A DNA stretch of 5,484 bases, taken from NCBI GenBank assembly GCA_002168195.1, contig NHBP01000050.1:1-5484 (forward strand). The letters run 5' to 3'. The notes beneath the pieces were generated by a model that saw nothing but the letters and a program-made list of their open reading frames with translations, made no database searches and was not told the DNA's origin. This stretch comes from Planctomycetaceae bacterium TMED10. GTDB lineage: Bacteria > Planctomycetota > Planctomycetia > Pirellulales > UBA7805. Below, in pieces: positions 1 through 5,484 of the stretch; the first letter of the stretch is position 1; each line of letters begins with the position of its first letter. Both the position numbers and the translations under genes were made by a program.

Positions 1-3000
1 GATCCACATCCAACTCAATAATTTCTTCGGGATAACCGGTCTGTTCGACCACAAAATCGATCAGGAACGCTTCAATCTCTGTAGCGACCTGACCGCTGTC
101 GAGAGAAACGGGAACGGCAGGTGATGGCGAAGCGGAGGGCACCACTTTGGGCGAGGCTGCAGGCGTGGCATCGAGCCATTCAGCCTTCCCTCCGGCACCG
201 GTGAGCAAACGCACAAGAGCGTCACTATCGGTCGCCCCCATCACACGCTCCCGGTCTGCGGCTGAAAGATCAAACATCTCGGCAAGTGCCCGCCAAAAAC
301 GATCCACAGCGCCGGCCGGTGATTCGGCTAATGGCGGGACTACGCCATACTCCGCATACATTCGGCTTAAAATTCCGGCCAGCGAATCCCCCTCACCGGT
401 CGGTCGTAGACGCGATCCGGTGGTCACACCCGGTGAGGCAGTCAGGGCTTGCTCTTTGGCAGCGGTCTGCGGTACATGTCCATTTCCATTACTCCCCGTA
501 CTCCCGAATGAGGGAGACCCCGGTGTCGTGGCCTCGGCATGCTGGGCAACGACGACGGCAACAGGTTTTGCTTTTTCTGGCTGCAGGTTTTCTTTTTGTG
601 TCGTCGCAACTGGCTTGACCTTGCCGCCCGATCGGTTTCGTGCACGTCTCCGCTCGGTTGCATCGAAAGCGACAATACTTGTTTTCTTCTCTCTTTTCTC
701 TTCCTCGTGTTGCATAACGACCTCAATCGATTCCTCTTGTGTTGTAATGTCTTGTTTTTTCTCTTGTTTTTTGTCCTCTAACGCACCGGCGGCCGCCAAC
801 TGCTTGCGGAGCCGGGCAATCACCTGAGGTGCGGCCTCTGACTTCTGATCGAACTGGATCAGTTGGATGTCGGTTTTTCCTTTCAGCACGCGGCGCACGA
901 GTCCACTGAGGACACCCAGTGGCCCCACTTCGACAAATGTCCGCACCCCTTCTTCGTACAACCGCTCGACCACACCGACCCACTGCACGGTTTCGGTCAT
1001 CTGCCTCGCCAAACTTTCGCGTATCGCGCCGGTATCCAAAACACGCGCGGCGGTGGTGCTGCTGTAAACGGGAATTTCCGGAACATTGATAGTTAGATAA
1101 CTAATGCCTAGAGAAAGCTTGAGGGCGGAGGCAGCAAGGAGCGGGGTGTGGTAAGGGCAGGGGACTGCCAACCGCTTGAAATGAATTTTCTTCGATTCGA
1201 GAACCGCTTCAACCGCCTCCACATTCTGGCTTTGCCCCCCAAGCACCACTTGATCGGGACTATTTTCGGCACACACCCAAACGCTATTTTCAAACGGAGT
1301 CAGGATTTCCTTGACCTTACGCCGCGATGCGAGTACGGAGAGCATGGCACCATCTTTGGGGCCGACCTGCTCGACCGCATCACCCCGACATCGCGCGGCG
1401 CGACCGCCGACTTCCGCAGTCCACGCGCCTGCCGCCGAAAGCGATGGAAACTCGCCAAAACTGTGACTAGCAATTACATCGACACGCATCCCCATGTCAC
1501 GCAGAACCTCCCAGGCGAAAAGATCGCCAAGATAGATTGCCCACTGCGTTTCCCAGACTCCCACACCCAGCATGTTGTCACGTTTCCAGGCGATATCCGC
1601 AAGGGTTTTCTCGCCCAACTGCCGGGCCAATTGATCAATCCGCTCCATCGCAACGCGCGCTTCTGGAGAAGTCGCAACCAAATCGCGAAACATGTCGGTA
1701 TACTGCGAACCTTGTCCGGGAAACAGCGCCGCAACGCGACCCTCTGTTTTTGGCATGGCTGTACGGAGAGGCTGATTGACTTGCGTCGATCGTGCTTGCT
1801 GCGGAAGAGGCTTTCCATTGTCGATGATGACGTGTCCTACCTGCTTCTCGTCGGCAACTGTGACCGTCGCTGCGCGGTATCCGTTGGGATCGGCGGCAAC
1901 AATTGGTAGCGCCCGCTTCGGTGAGGCCTGAAGACGGCTGCCGATATCTTCTGCACTTCCCACGTTCACCGGCATCATGCCACCGGAAAGGGCATACGTC
2001 ATTTTCAGCACACCGGCTGTCCCGGCGGCTGCACCCGTATGCCCGACAATTCCATCGAGCGATCCGCATGCGGTTCCCCCGGTTTTGCTACCTGGGCCAT
2101 CGCCATACTGATCGGCAAGTACCTCCATTTGCTGTTGCTGTCCACGTACATCACCGCTTCCCGCGACTTCAACAGCGCCCACCCAGTGGGAAGAAACCTT
2201 TGCCTGCCGCGTGGCCTCGCCGATAGCGTTACGCGTCGCTTCATGTGGCGTACGAGCCGATTCCACGGCCGCTCCACGGATCACGCCGCGAATCGGATCA
2301 CCTGCAGCCACCGCATCTGAAAGCCGCTTGAGTACCAGCACCACCGCGCCCTCACCCGGAACCATACCCTGGCTTTTGCCACTCGGTGATGTCGGCTCAA
2401 CGGCCAGGCGAGAGGAAAGAGATAAATCTTCAAAGGCTGCCAAATCGAGATACCGATCACCCGCTGCGCAAAGCACCATGTCATTTTCGCCACTGCGGAG
2501 CATATCGAGCGCCGCGGCAACCGCCATCGCACCAGAACAATTTCCGGCATCGAACGCGAGCGCACCGCCCATTAAATCAAAGGTCTTGGTCAAGCGACTC
2601 GCCAGTGTACTGCTCGTGAAACTCCCGGTCTCATCAACCAGCGATGGATACCGCTTGAGTACTTTTTCTTCGTATGCTGCAATAATGCGTTCAATATCGC
2701 CCAAAGGCACTCCGCGATCATGCAGAAGCCTGCGGAAAATGCGCCCGGTCTCCGGAAGCCGAAGTCCCATCTGTAGCTGATTCCTAAAATCTCCACCAAA
2801 CATCGTGCCGACGATCACCCCGGTTCGCGTCCGGTCAAAATCTTTCTCGAGCAAGCCCGCATCAGCCAGTGCTGAATCGGCTGACTCCAGTAACATAAAC
2901 TGTAGCGGGTCCGCGGCAGCAATTTGTTTCGGTGGCACCTTGTGCCTACGCCAATCGTATTCGAACCCGCGGACGAATCCGCCGAGTGCGGCCGTTGTGT

Positions 3001-4597
3001 GATGGGTCTGCGGCGCGGAGGGATCAAGCGCCCTATCCGCATCCCAGCGATCCTCGGGCACCGAACCAATCGCTGATCGACCGTTTTGAAGAAGTGCGAA
3101 AAAAGCTTCGCGATCGAGCGCATCGGGCAGCACGCAACCGGCACCGATGATCGCAACAGGTTCGGGACTGGTCGCTTCAATGGGCTGTATTTTTTCAACG
3201 GCCTGATATTCACGTAGCGCAACGTGGACATTCAGCCCCCCGATCCCAAAGGCATTGACTGCGGCAGTTCGCACTCCAGACACAGAGCGCGGCCAGGGGC
3301 CGAGTGCGCGCGGAAGGGTGAATGGTCCGTCTTCCCAATCGAAATCTTCGTTGGGTGTCTTACAAGTTGAACCGGGTGGAATTTGACCATGCTCCATCGC
3401 GAGAACAACCTTGACCAAGCTCGCCAAGCCTGCGGTCTCTAGAGTGTGACCAATATTGGCCTTCACGCTGCCAAGAGGAATCTGGTGCCCGGGACGGATA
3501 TTTTTGCTCACCAGTGATGCCAGTGCGCTGAGTTCTGTCGCATCACCGACCTGCGTGCTGGTGGCATGCGCCTCCATGTAGTCGACTTCCGCCAGTTCCT
3601 GCATGTCGCCGTAGGCTCGCTGCACCGCGAGAACTTGACCTTCACTACGGGGAGCCCACAGACTACGACCCCGCCCGTCACTTGATATTCCCAGGCCCCG
3701 AATCACGGCACGGATGCGGTCGCCATCGGCAACGGCGCGCGAAAGTGTCTTGATCACCAGGGCGACATAACCTTCGGCCGTGACCAGTCCATCGGCTTCC
3801 TGGCCGAATGGATAAGAACCGTTGTTACTCACCGACTGCGCGGCTGAAAAGACGACGTGACTGTCTGATTTATAATAGGAGGCTCCGCCTACAATCGCCT
3901 GATCAATCCCGCCCGCATGCAGCGACCGAGCTCCGATGGCCAGCGCCTGTAGCGATGAGGCACAGGCGGCGTCCACAACGAGATAGGGCCCTTCGAGCTT
4001 GAGTGCTTCATGAACAATTTTTGCGCCCCCCAGGGGCTGCAGGTCAATCGTCTCACCCGGCCTTCGACCCGGATACCGTGCGCGAATCTCGTCGGTCACT
4101 GCCGCTGCCACCGCCTCTGCGTCGTCACCCAAGATTTCAACGGCTTCGGCGAGATCCGAGAAAAACGGAGCCGTCTGATCGATGCCTGACGCATAGATGA
4201 GATCGTTTATCCGACTGCTACCCCCGGTGTGTCCGAGATAGACTCCCGTGCGCAGACCGCCCGGCATTGCAAAAGGATCGAGACCTGCATCGCGACAGGC
4301 GAGCGATGCTACCTCAAGAAACAAATGATGCGCAATGTCATAGCGGGCACGCATCTCTTCGGTGATCGGACACTTTGCGTCATCAACCCTGCGGTCAGGG
4401 ATCAATGCCCCGAGTTCGGAATAACTTTTACCACGCTGATTTTTTTCGGGATGAAAATAAAGATCGCGAGGCAACTTCTCTTCAGGCAGCGTGCCCCAGG
4501 CAACGTTCCCCTTCGAAATAAGATCCCAGAACGCTTGTAAACCATCCGCGCCGGGCAAGCGGCACGACATACCAACGATCGCAAGTGGTTCTTGCAC
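1..4597 (-). CDS. PUFA/secondary-lipid type iterative type I polyketide synthase, KS-KS-AT-(linker)-ACP..., C-terminus off the left edge
   Basis: A single frame is open from GTG at 4597 to the left edge (1532 full codons, no stop). I chose GTG because an in-frame TAA lies seven codons upstream (4616-4618), no ATG lies between, AGAAGGA sits 8 bases ahead, and the ketosynthase fold begins at once (PLAIVGMSCRLPG, residues 4-16). Order: KS1 1-464, KS2 479-928, malonyl-type AT 954-1250, low-complexity linker 1251-1403, helical segment 1404-1467, carrier domain from 1498. The KS active-site context DAACASSL and the carrier signature QTGYP are typical of the PUFA (PfaA/PfaC) and enediyne synthase clade. 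Members of this clade build acyl chains iteratively from malonyl-CoA in the cytosol. Product, reductive domains and total length are not visible. The upstream gene has the same orientation. PfaA-like is the nearest description, but PfaA normally carries one KS, so no symbol is given. Confidence is high for the family and low for the product. Confidence 0.96.
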   Translation of the reverse strand, partial: MQEPLAIVGMSCRLPGADGLQAFWDLISKGNVAWGTLPEEKLPRDLYFHPEKNQRGKSYSELGALIPDRRVDDAKCPITEEMRARYDIAHHLFLEVASLACRDAGLDPFAMPGGLRTGVYLGHTGGSSRINDLIYASGIDQTAPFFSDLAEAVEILGDDAEAVAAAVTDEIRARYPGRRPGETIDLQPLGGAKIVHEALKLEGPYLVVDAACASSLQALAIGARSLHAGGIDQAIVGGASYYKSDSHVVFSAAQSVSNNGSYPFGQEADGLVTAEGYVALVIKTLSRAVADGDRIRAVIRGLGISSDGRGRSLWAPRSEGQVLAVQRAYGDMQELAEVDYMEAHATSTQVGDATELSALASLVSKNIRPGHQIPLGSVKANIGHTLETAGLASLVKVVLAMEHGQIPPGSTCKTPNEDFDWEDGPFTLPRALGPWPRSVSGVRTAAVNAFGIGGLNVHVALREYQAVEKIQPIEATSPEPVAIIGAGCVLPDALDREAFFALLQNGRSAIGSVPEDRWDADRALDPSAPQTHHTTAALGGFVRGFEYDWRRHKVPPKQIAAADPLQFMLLESADSALADAGLLEKDFDRTRTGVIVGTMFGGDFRNQLQMGLRLPETGRIFRRLLHDRGVPLGDIERIIAAYEEKVLKRYPSLVDETGSFTSSTLASRLTKTFDLMGGALAFDAGNCSGAMAVAAALDMLRSGENDMVLCAAGDRYLDLAAFEDLSLSSRLAVEPTSPSGKSQGMVPGEGAVVLVLKRLSDAVAAGDPIRGVIRGAAVESARTPHEATRNAIGEATRQAKVSSHWVGAVEVAGSGDVRGQQQQMEVLADQYGDGPGSKTGGTACGSLDGIVGHTGAAAGTAGVLKMTYALSGGMMPVNVGSAEDIGSRLQASPKRALPIVAADPNGYRAATVTVADEKQVGHVIIDNGKPLPQQARSTQVNQPLRTAMPKTEGRVAALFPGQGSQYTDMFRDLVATSPEARVAMERIDQLARQLGEKTLADIAWKRDNMLGVGVWETQWAIYLGDLFAWEVLRDMGMRVDVIASHSFGEFPSLSAAGAWTAEVGGRAARCRGDAVEQVGPKDGAMLSVLASRRKVKEILTPFENSVWVCAENSPDQVVLGGQSQNVEAVEAVLESKKIHFKRLAVPCPYHTPLLAASALKLSLGISYLTINVPEIPVYSSTTAARVLDTGAIRESLARQMTETVQWVGVVERLYEEGVRTFVEVGPLGVLSGLVRRVLKGKTDIQLIQFDQKSEAAPQVIARLRKQLAAAGALEDKKQEKKQDITTQEESIEVVMQHEEEKREKKTSIVAFDATERRRARNRSGGKVKPVATTQKENLQPEKAKPVAVVVAQHAEATTPGSPSFGSTGSNGNGHVPQTAAKEQALTASPGVTTGSRLRPTGEGDSLAGILSRMYAEYGVVPPLAESPAGAVDRFWRALAEMFDLSAADRERVMGATDSDALVRLLTGAGGKAEWLDATPAASPKVVPSASPSPAVPVSLDSGQVATEIEAFLIDFVVEQTGYPEEIIELDVD
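2..106 (-). other. Acyl carrier protein domain, N-terminal part, PUFA-synthase type
   Basis: Residues 1498-1532, cut by the window edge. The visible part contains EAFLIDFVVEQTGYPEE followed by IIELDVD. In PUFA-synthase and related carriers the helix-1 signature VxxxTGYPxExxxLDxDxE leads directly into ADLGIDSIKR, which holds the phosphopantetheine Ser. That Ser would fall just past the left edge. The next codon begins with C, which fits a Leu in the family pattern. PUFA synthases usually carry several such domains in tandem, so more are expected beyond the edge. Confidence 0.87.
197..388 (-). other. Unassigned helical segment between AT and ACP
   Basis: Residues 1404-1467 form an ordered-looking island between two low-complexity linkers. 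Amphipathic stretches include LAGILSRMYAEYGV, AVDRFWRALAEMFDLS and SDALVRLLTGAGG. I see no phosphopantetheine Ser motif (no GxDS or LGIDS), so this is not a normal carrier domain. It could be a docking or dimerisation helix bundle, or a decayed carrier domain. I do not recognise the family. Confidence 0.55.
389..847 (-). other. Low-complexity interdomain linker, charged then Pro/Ala/Gly-rich
   Basis: Residues 1251-1403 join the AT to the carrier region. The first half is dense in Lys, Glu and Gln (for example EDKKQEKKQD and EEEKREEK near 1274-1304), followed by an Arg-rich patch (RRRARNRSGGK) and Lys/Ala/Pro sequence. The second half carries GSTGSNGNGHV and Thr/Pro-rich sequence. No catalytic motif is visible. 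The coding strand is markedly purine-rich at about 680-780. Such stretches act as flexible tethers that let carrier domains reach the KS and AT sites. Confidence 0.8.
848..1738 (-). other. AT domain: malonyl-CoA-type acyltransferase
   Basis: Residues 954-1250. It opens with AALFPGQGSQYTDMF (GQGSQ at 961-965). The nucleophile is S1046 in VIASHSFGEFPSLSAAG, and the general base is H1150 in PCPYHTPLLAAS, 104 residues later as expected. It closes with TFVEVGPLGVLSGLV (1220-1233), a strongly conserved AT end. The nucleophile motif reads SHSFGE, with Ser where most family members have Gly. The PYH context resembles PUFA-synthase malonyl transferases more than methylmalonyl-specific modular ATs. Substrate choice is inferred from these motifs only. 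The domain should load extender units onto the downstream carrier domains. Confidence 0.93.
1814..3163 (-). other. KS2 domain: degenerate, probably non-condensing ketosynthase
   Basis: Residues 479-928. The fold is clear from EPVAIIGAGCVLPDA at the start, ADPLQFMLLESA near residue 575, and the nucleophile elbow FDAGNCSGAMAV with C687. The position of the first catalytic His is Ala (A812 in EVAGSGD, against EAHGTG). The Lys ahead of the second His is Asp (D848 in GSLDGIVGH, against GSVKxNIGH). H853 is kept, in GIVGHTGAAAG. The C-terminal FGFGGTNAH loop is replaced by VADEKQVGHVII around H922. Loss of His, Lys and this loop argues against condensation. A chain-length-factor-like, transacylating or structural role is inferred. 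It may pair with KS1 as the two halves of PfaC KS-CLF do. Confidence 0.9.
3206..4597 (-). other. KS1 domain: intact beta-ketoacyl synthase
   Basis: Residues 1-464 of the synthase. The nucleophile is C212 in VVDAACASSLQAL. The histidines are H344 in MEAHATSTQVGD and H384 in SVKANIGHTLETAG, with the conserved Lys at K379. The glycine loop NAFGIGGLNVH follows near residue 450. The spacing of Cys to first His (132) and His to His (40) suits a condensing ketosynthase. The usual HGTGT is HATST here, which keeps the His but changes the following loop. About 30 extra residues precede the nucleophile, including TDEIRARYPGRRPGE, as in PUFA and enediyne KS domains. I expect this domain to carry out decarboxylative Claisen condensation. 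Confidence 0.95.
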
Positions 4598-4605
4598 CTT
4601 GAAAA

Positions 4606-4612
4606 TCCTTCT
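4606..4612 (-). promoter_or_regulatory. Shine-Dalgarno site of the synthase
   Basis: On the minus strand AGAAGGA lies 8 bases ahead of the GTG start at 4597 (AGAAGGA-TTTTCAAG-GTG). It matches the anti-Shine-Dalgarno core well and supports GTG initiation. The in-frame TAA at 4616-4618 excludes a longer protein. Confidence 0.8.
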
Positions 4613-4629
4613 GCTTTAGACGACCATCT

Positions 4630-4656
4630 GCCCACACGCAGTTACACTAGGTGGGC
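4630..4656 (-). promoter_or_regulatory. Candidate leader hairpin upstream of the synthase start
   Basis: GCCCAC (4630-4635) and GTGGGC (4651-4656) form a perfect 6-bp inverted repeat with a 15-base loop. In the synthase mRNA this hairpin would sit about 17 bases ahead of the Shine-Dalgarno site. It could be a leader structure or an operator. A 6-bp stem can arise by chance, so confidence is low. Confidence 0.25.
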
Positions 4657-4837
4657 TCACGATCTGATATCTGATTCGGCGTAGAAATCGAATGAGTGGT
4701 AGGGGTGCATCGGTGCACGTAAAACAGCACCCATCCGTGGCGGCAACGCCCTCCCTTAGGTTCGGGCCGAGGTTGCCCTGCCGAGAAGATTCAAGCCAGT
4801 GACATCATCTCTCAACAGGCCTTCCAGTCTGAACGGA

Positions 4838-4860
4838 AACCCTCTCCGATTCAAGGGGTT
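4838..4860 (-). terminator. Weak candidate terminator hairpin after the acyltransferase gene
   Basis: Read on the minus strand, AACCC at 4860-4856 can pair with GGGTT at 4842-4838, about 73 bases past the acyltransferase stop. The stem is short, and the following bases (TCCGTTC) are not a clear U-tract, so this is only a possibility. A second imperfect stem, GGCAAC/GTTGCC at 4742-4777, is the alternative. Confidence 0.15.
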
Positions 4861-4932
4861 GCGACTAGAACGGAAAGGAAGAATTTACCACTCCGGGGGA
4901 CCCAAAAGAGTCGAAAGCAGGGGGTGATTCTC

Positions 4933-5484
4933 TTAGGTTTTACCGGCACTTGCTAGACACTCGGTATGGATTGCCGCAAGGAGACGCTTCGCGGCCGATG
5001 GACCGAGGACTCTTTCATCAGCCAAACATGACAGCCAGAGCCGGTCTCCGTACCGAGCGATTCCCATCGAGGCGGCGGTTCGCGGGCGTACCGGAGGCAC
5101 CCCAACCACGTGCGTAATCACCACATCTCCAGCCACCTGGCCCTGCTGCGAACCGGGAAGGTCGGCTCGCATGGATCGCTGGGCGTCTCCTAAATTGCTG
5201 ACTACCGCGGTGGAAAAACAGACCGGCAGGCGAAGGATCAGCCATAACAAGCCCGGTATTTTTCTCAGAATCCCCAACGCTGTAATAAACATCCCAGCTG
5301 CCCCTGATTCCTTGATCCATACACTTGCCTCGGCAAGTGTGCGAATTAATTCTTCACGATTCTGGCAGTCAGCAAACTTGCGATCCAGAAACGCATAACC
5401 GATACGATTTTCAGCAGGGCGACGAAGTTCATCCTGACGGAGACTCACCGGCATGGTGACGCGAATGCCACCTTTCGCTCCGGT
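4933..5484 (-). CDS. C-terminal part of a WS/DGAT- or condensation-like CoA-dependent acyltransferase (5' end off the right edge)
   Basis: The frame is open from the right edge to TAA at 4933-4935 and gives 183 visible residues. An ATG at 5454 is probably internal, because the frame continues upstream as GGIRVTMPVSLR. The segment VTMPVSLRQ, then AENRIGYAFLD, then STAVVSNLGD follows the C-terminal half of wax-ester-synthase/DGAT, PapA and condensation-type enzymes, which share the chloramphenicol acetyltransferase fold. In these, a (V/M)PV(N/S)LR-N-G stretch is followed later by an SN(L/V)G motif. The end, TAASMGIARYGDRLWLSCLAD then ALGPSAAKRLL-like helix sequence, fits the final strand and helix of that fold. 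A hydrophobic segment (GMFITALGILRKIPGLLWLI) suggests membrane contact. The catalytic HHxxxDG motif would be off the window. It precedes the synthase in the same orientation, with a 335-base gap. Transfer of the synthase product to an acceptor is inferred from that context only. Confidence 0.72.
   Translation of the reverse strand, partial: TGAKGGIRVTMPVSLRQDELRRPAENRIGYAFLDRKFADCQNREELIRTLAEASVWIKESGAAGMFITALGILRKIPGLLWLILRLPVCFSTAVVSNLGDAQRSMRADLPGSQQGQVAGDVVITHVVGVPPVRPRTAASMGIARYGDRLWLSCLADERVLGPSAAKRLLAAIHTECLASAGKT

Larger units (their letters stand above)
4598..4932. other. Intergenic stretch between acyltransferase and synthase
   Basis: These 335 bases hold no convincing gene on either strand. 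They contain the synthase leader, its ribosome-binding site and several short repeats: the inverted repeat 4630-4635/4651-4656, tandem ATCTGAT 4662-4675, GTGCA/TGCAC 4705-4718, GGCAAC/GTTGCC 4742-4777, AACCC/GGGTT 4838-4860, and a direct repeat GAACGGAAA at 4831 and 4868. The length suggests that the synthase has its own promoter, but I could not fix -35 and -10 boxes. Confidence 0.6.

Noticed and set aside
1..4. Window begins with GATC, a common restriction half-site, hinting at a clone boundary
   Set aside because: A four-base match is too likely by chance, and the reading frame continues normally to the edge.
147..827. Plus-strand open frame of 226 codons
   Set aside because: It is antisense to the linker and carrier region. 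The Phe/Ser/Cys-rich stretch that looks like a membrane segment is just the complement of the Lys/Glu-rich linker.
442..983. Possible frameshift or gene end in the linker, because other minus-strand frames are open here
   Set aside because: I read the synthase codon by codon from 841 to 2. It has no stop, and a carrier signature (QTGYP) appears in the same frame as the AT domain, so the gene is continuous.
1148..1909. Plus-strand open frame of 253 codons
   Set aside because: It lies wholly opposite the KS2 end and AT domain of the synthase, whose motifs (GQGSQ, HSFGE, PYHTP) are unmistakable. The plus-strand translation shows no recognisable domain and is rich in Arg, Cys and His, as antisense shadows of GC-rich genes are.
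2815..3231. Minus-strand open frame of 138 codons, with similar ones at 1635-2069 and 1474-1818
   Set aside because: They overlap the ketosynthase or AT sequence in another frame and show no domain. They are shadows.
4402..4635. Minus-strand open frame of 77 codons overlapping the synthase start
   Set aside because: It overlaps the first 65 codons of KS1 in another frame and resembles no known leader protein. The Shine-Dalgarno site and the domain start favour the GTG at 4597.
4742..4777. Possible tRNA or structured RNA, because of GGTTCGGGCC between GGCAAC and GTTGCC
   Set aside because: The GGTTCG is T-loop-like, but there is no acceptor stem, anticodon arm or correct spacing for a tRNA. 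The stem is broken by an internal loop.
1..5484. CRISPR array, insertion sequence, attachment site or phage remnant
   Set aside because: No regularly spaced repeats, terminal inverted repeats, transposase motifs or integrase motifs were seen. Nearly all of the window is accounted for by two genes.

Overview
The window is bacterial, moderately GC-rich DNA in which everything I can support as a gene lies on the minus strand. It holds two genes, both cut by the window edges. The large one starts at a GTG at 4597, behind a good Shine-Dalgarno site, and stays open for 1532 codons to the left edge. It is an iterative type I polyketide / polyunsaturated-fatty-acid-type synthase. Upstream lies the C-terminal part (4933-5484) of a protein that looks like a CoA-dependent acyltransferase of the wax-ester-synthase/condensation superfamily. 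The organism cannot be fixed from the sequence. The base composition and this gene pair would suit a marine planctomycete or another Gram-negative with 'secondary lipid' synthases, but that is a low-confidence guess.

Layout in the direction of transcription, right to left: acyltransferase C-terminus (5484 to 4933); a 335-base intergenic stretch (4932 to 4598) with small inverted and direct repeats and the synthase ribosome-binding site; then the synthase (4597 to the left edge). The synthase domains run KS1 (residues 1-464), KS2 (479-928), malonyl-type AT (954-1250), a long charged then Pro/Ala/Gly-rich linker (1251-1403), an unassigned helical segment (1404-1467), a short linker, and the first part of an acyl carrier domain (1498-1532) with the QTGYP signature of PUFA-synthase carriers. 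Reductive domains and further carrier domains, if present, lie beyond the left edge.

The most notable point is the tandem ketosynthase. KS1 has the full Cys-His-His set with a Lys. KS2 keeps its Cys (C687) and the second His (H853), but Ala replaces the first His (A812), Asp replaces the Lys (D848), and the C-terminal GFGGTNAH-type loop is gone. KS2 therefore looks like a non-condensing partner, comparable to chain-length-factor halves in PUFA synthases or to non-elongating KS0 domains, but fused ahead of the AT and carrier domains. A reasonable inference is that the synthase builds a long acyl chain that the neighbouring acyltransferase may transfer to an alcohol, glycerolipid or amine acceptor. 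The window alone cannot prove this.
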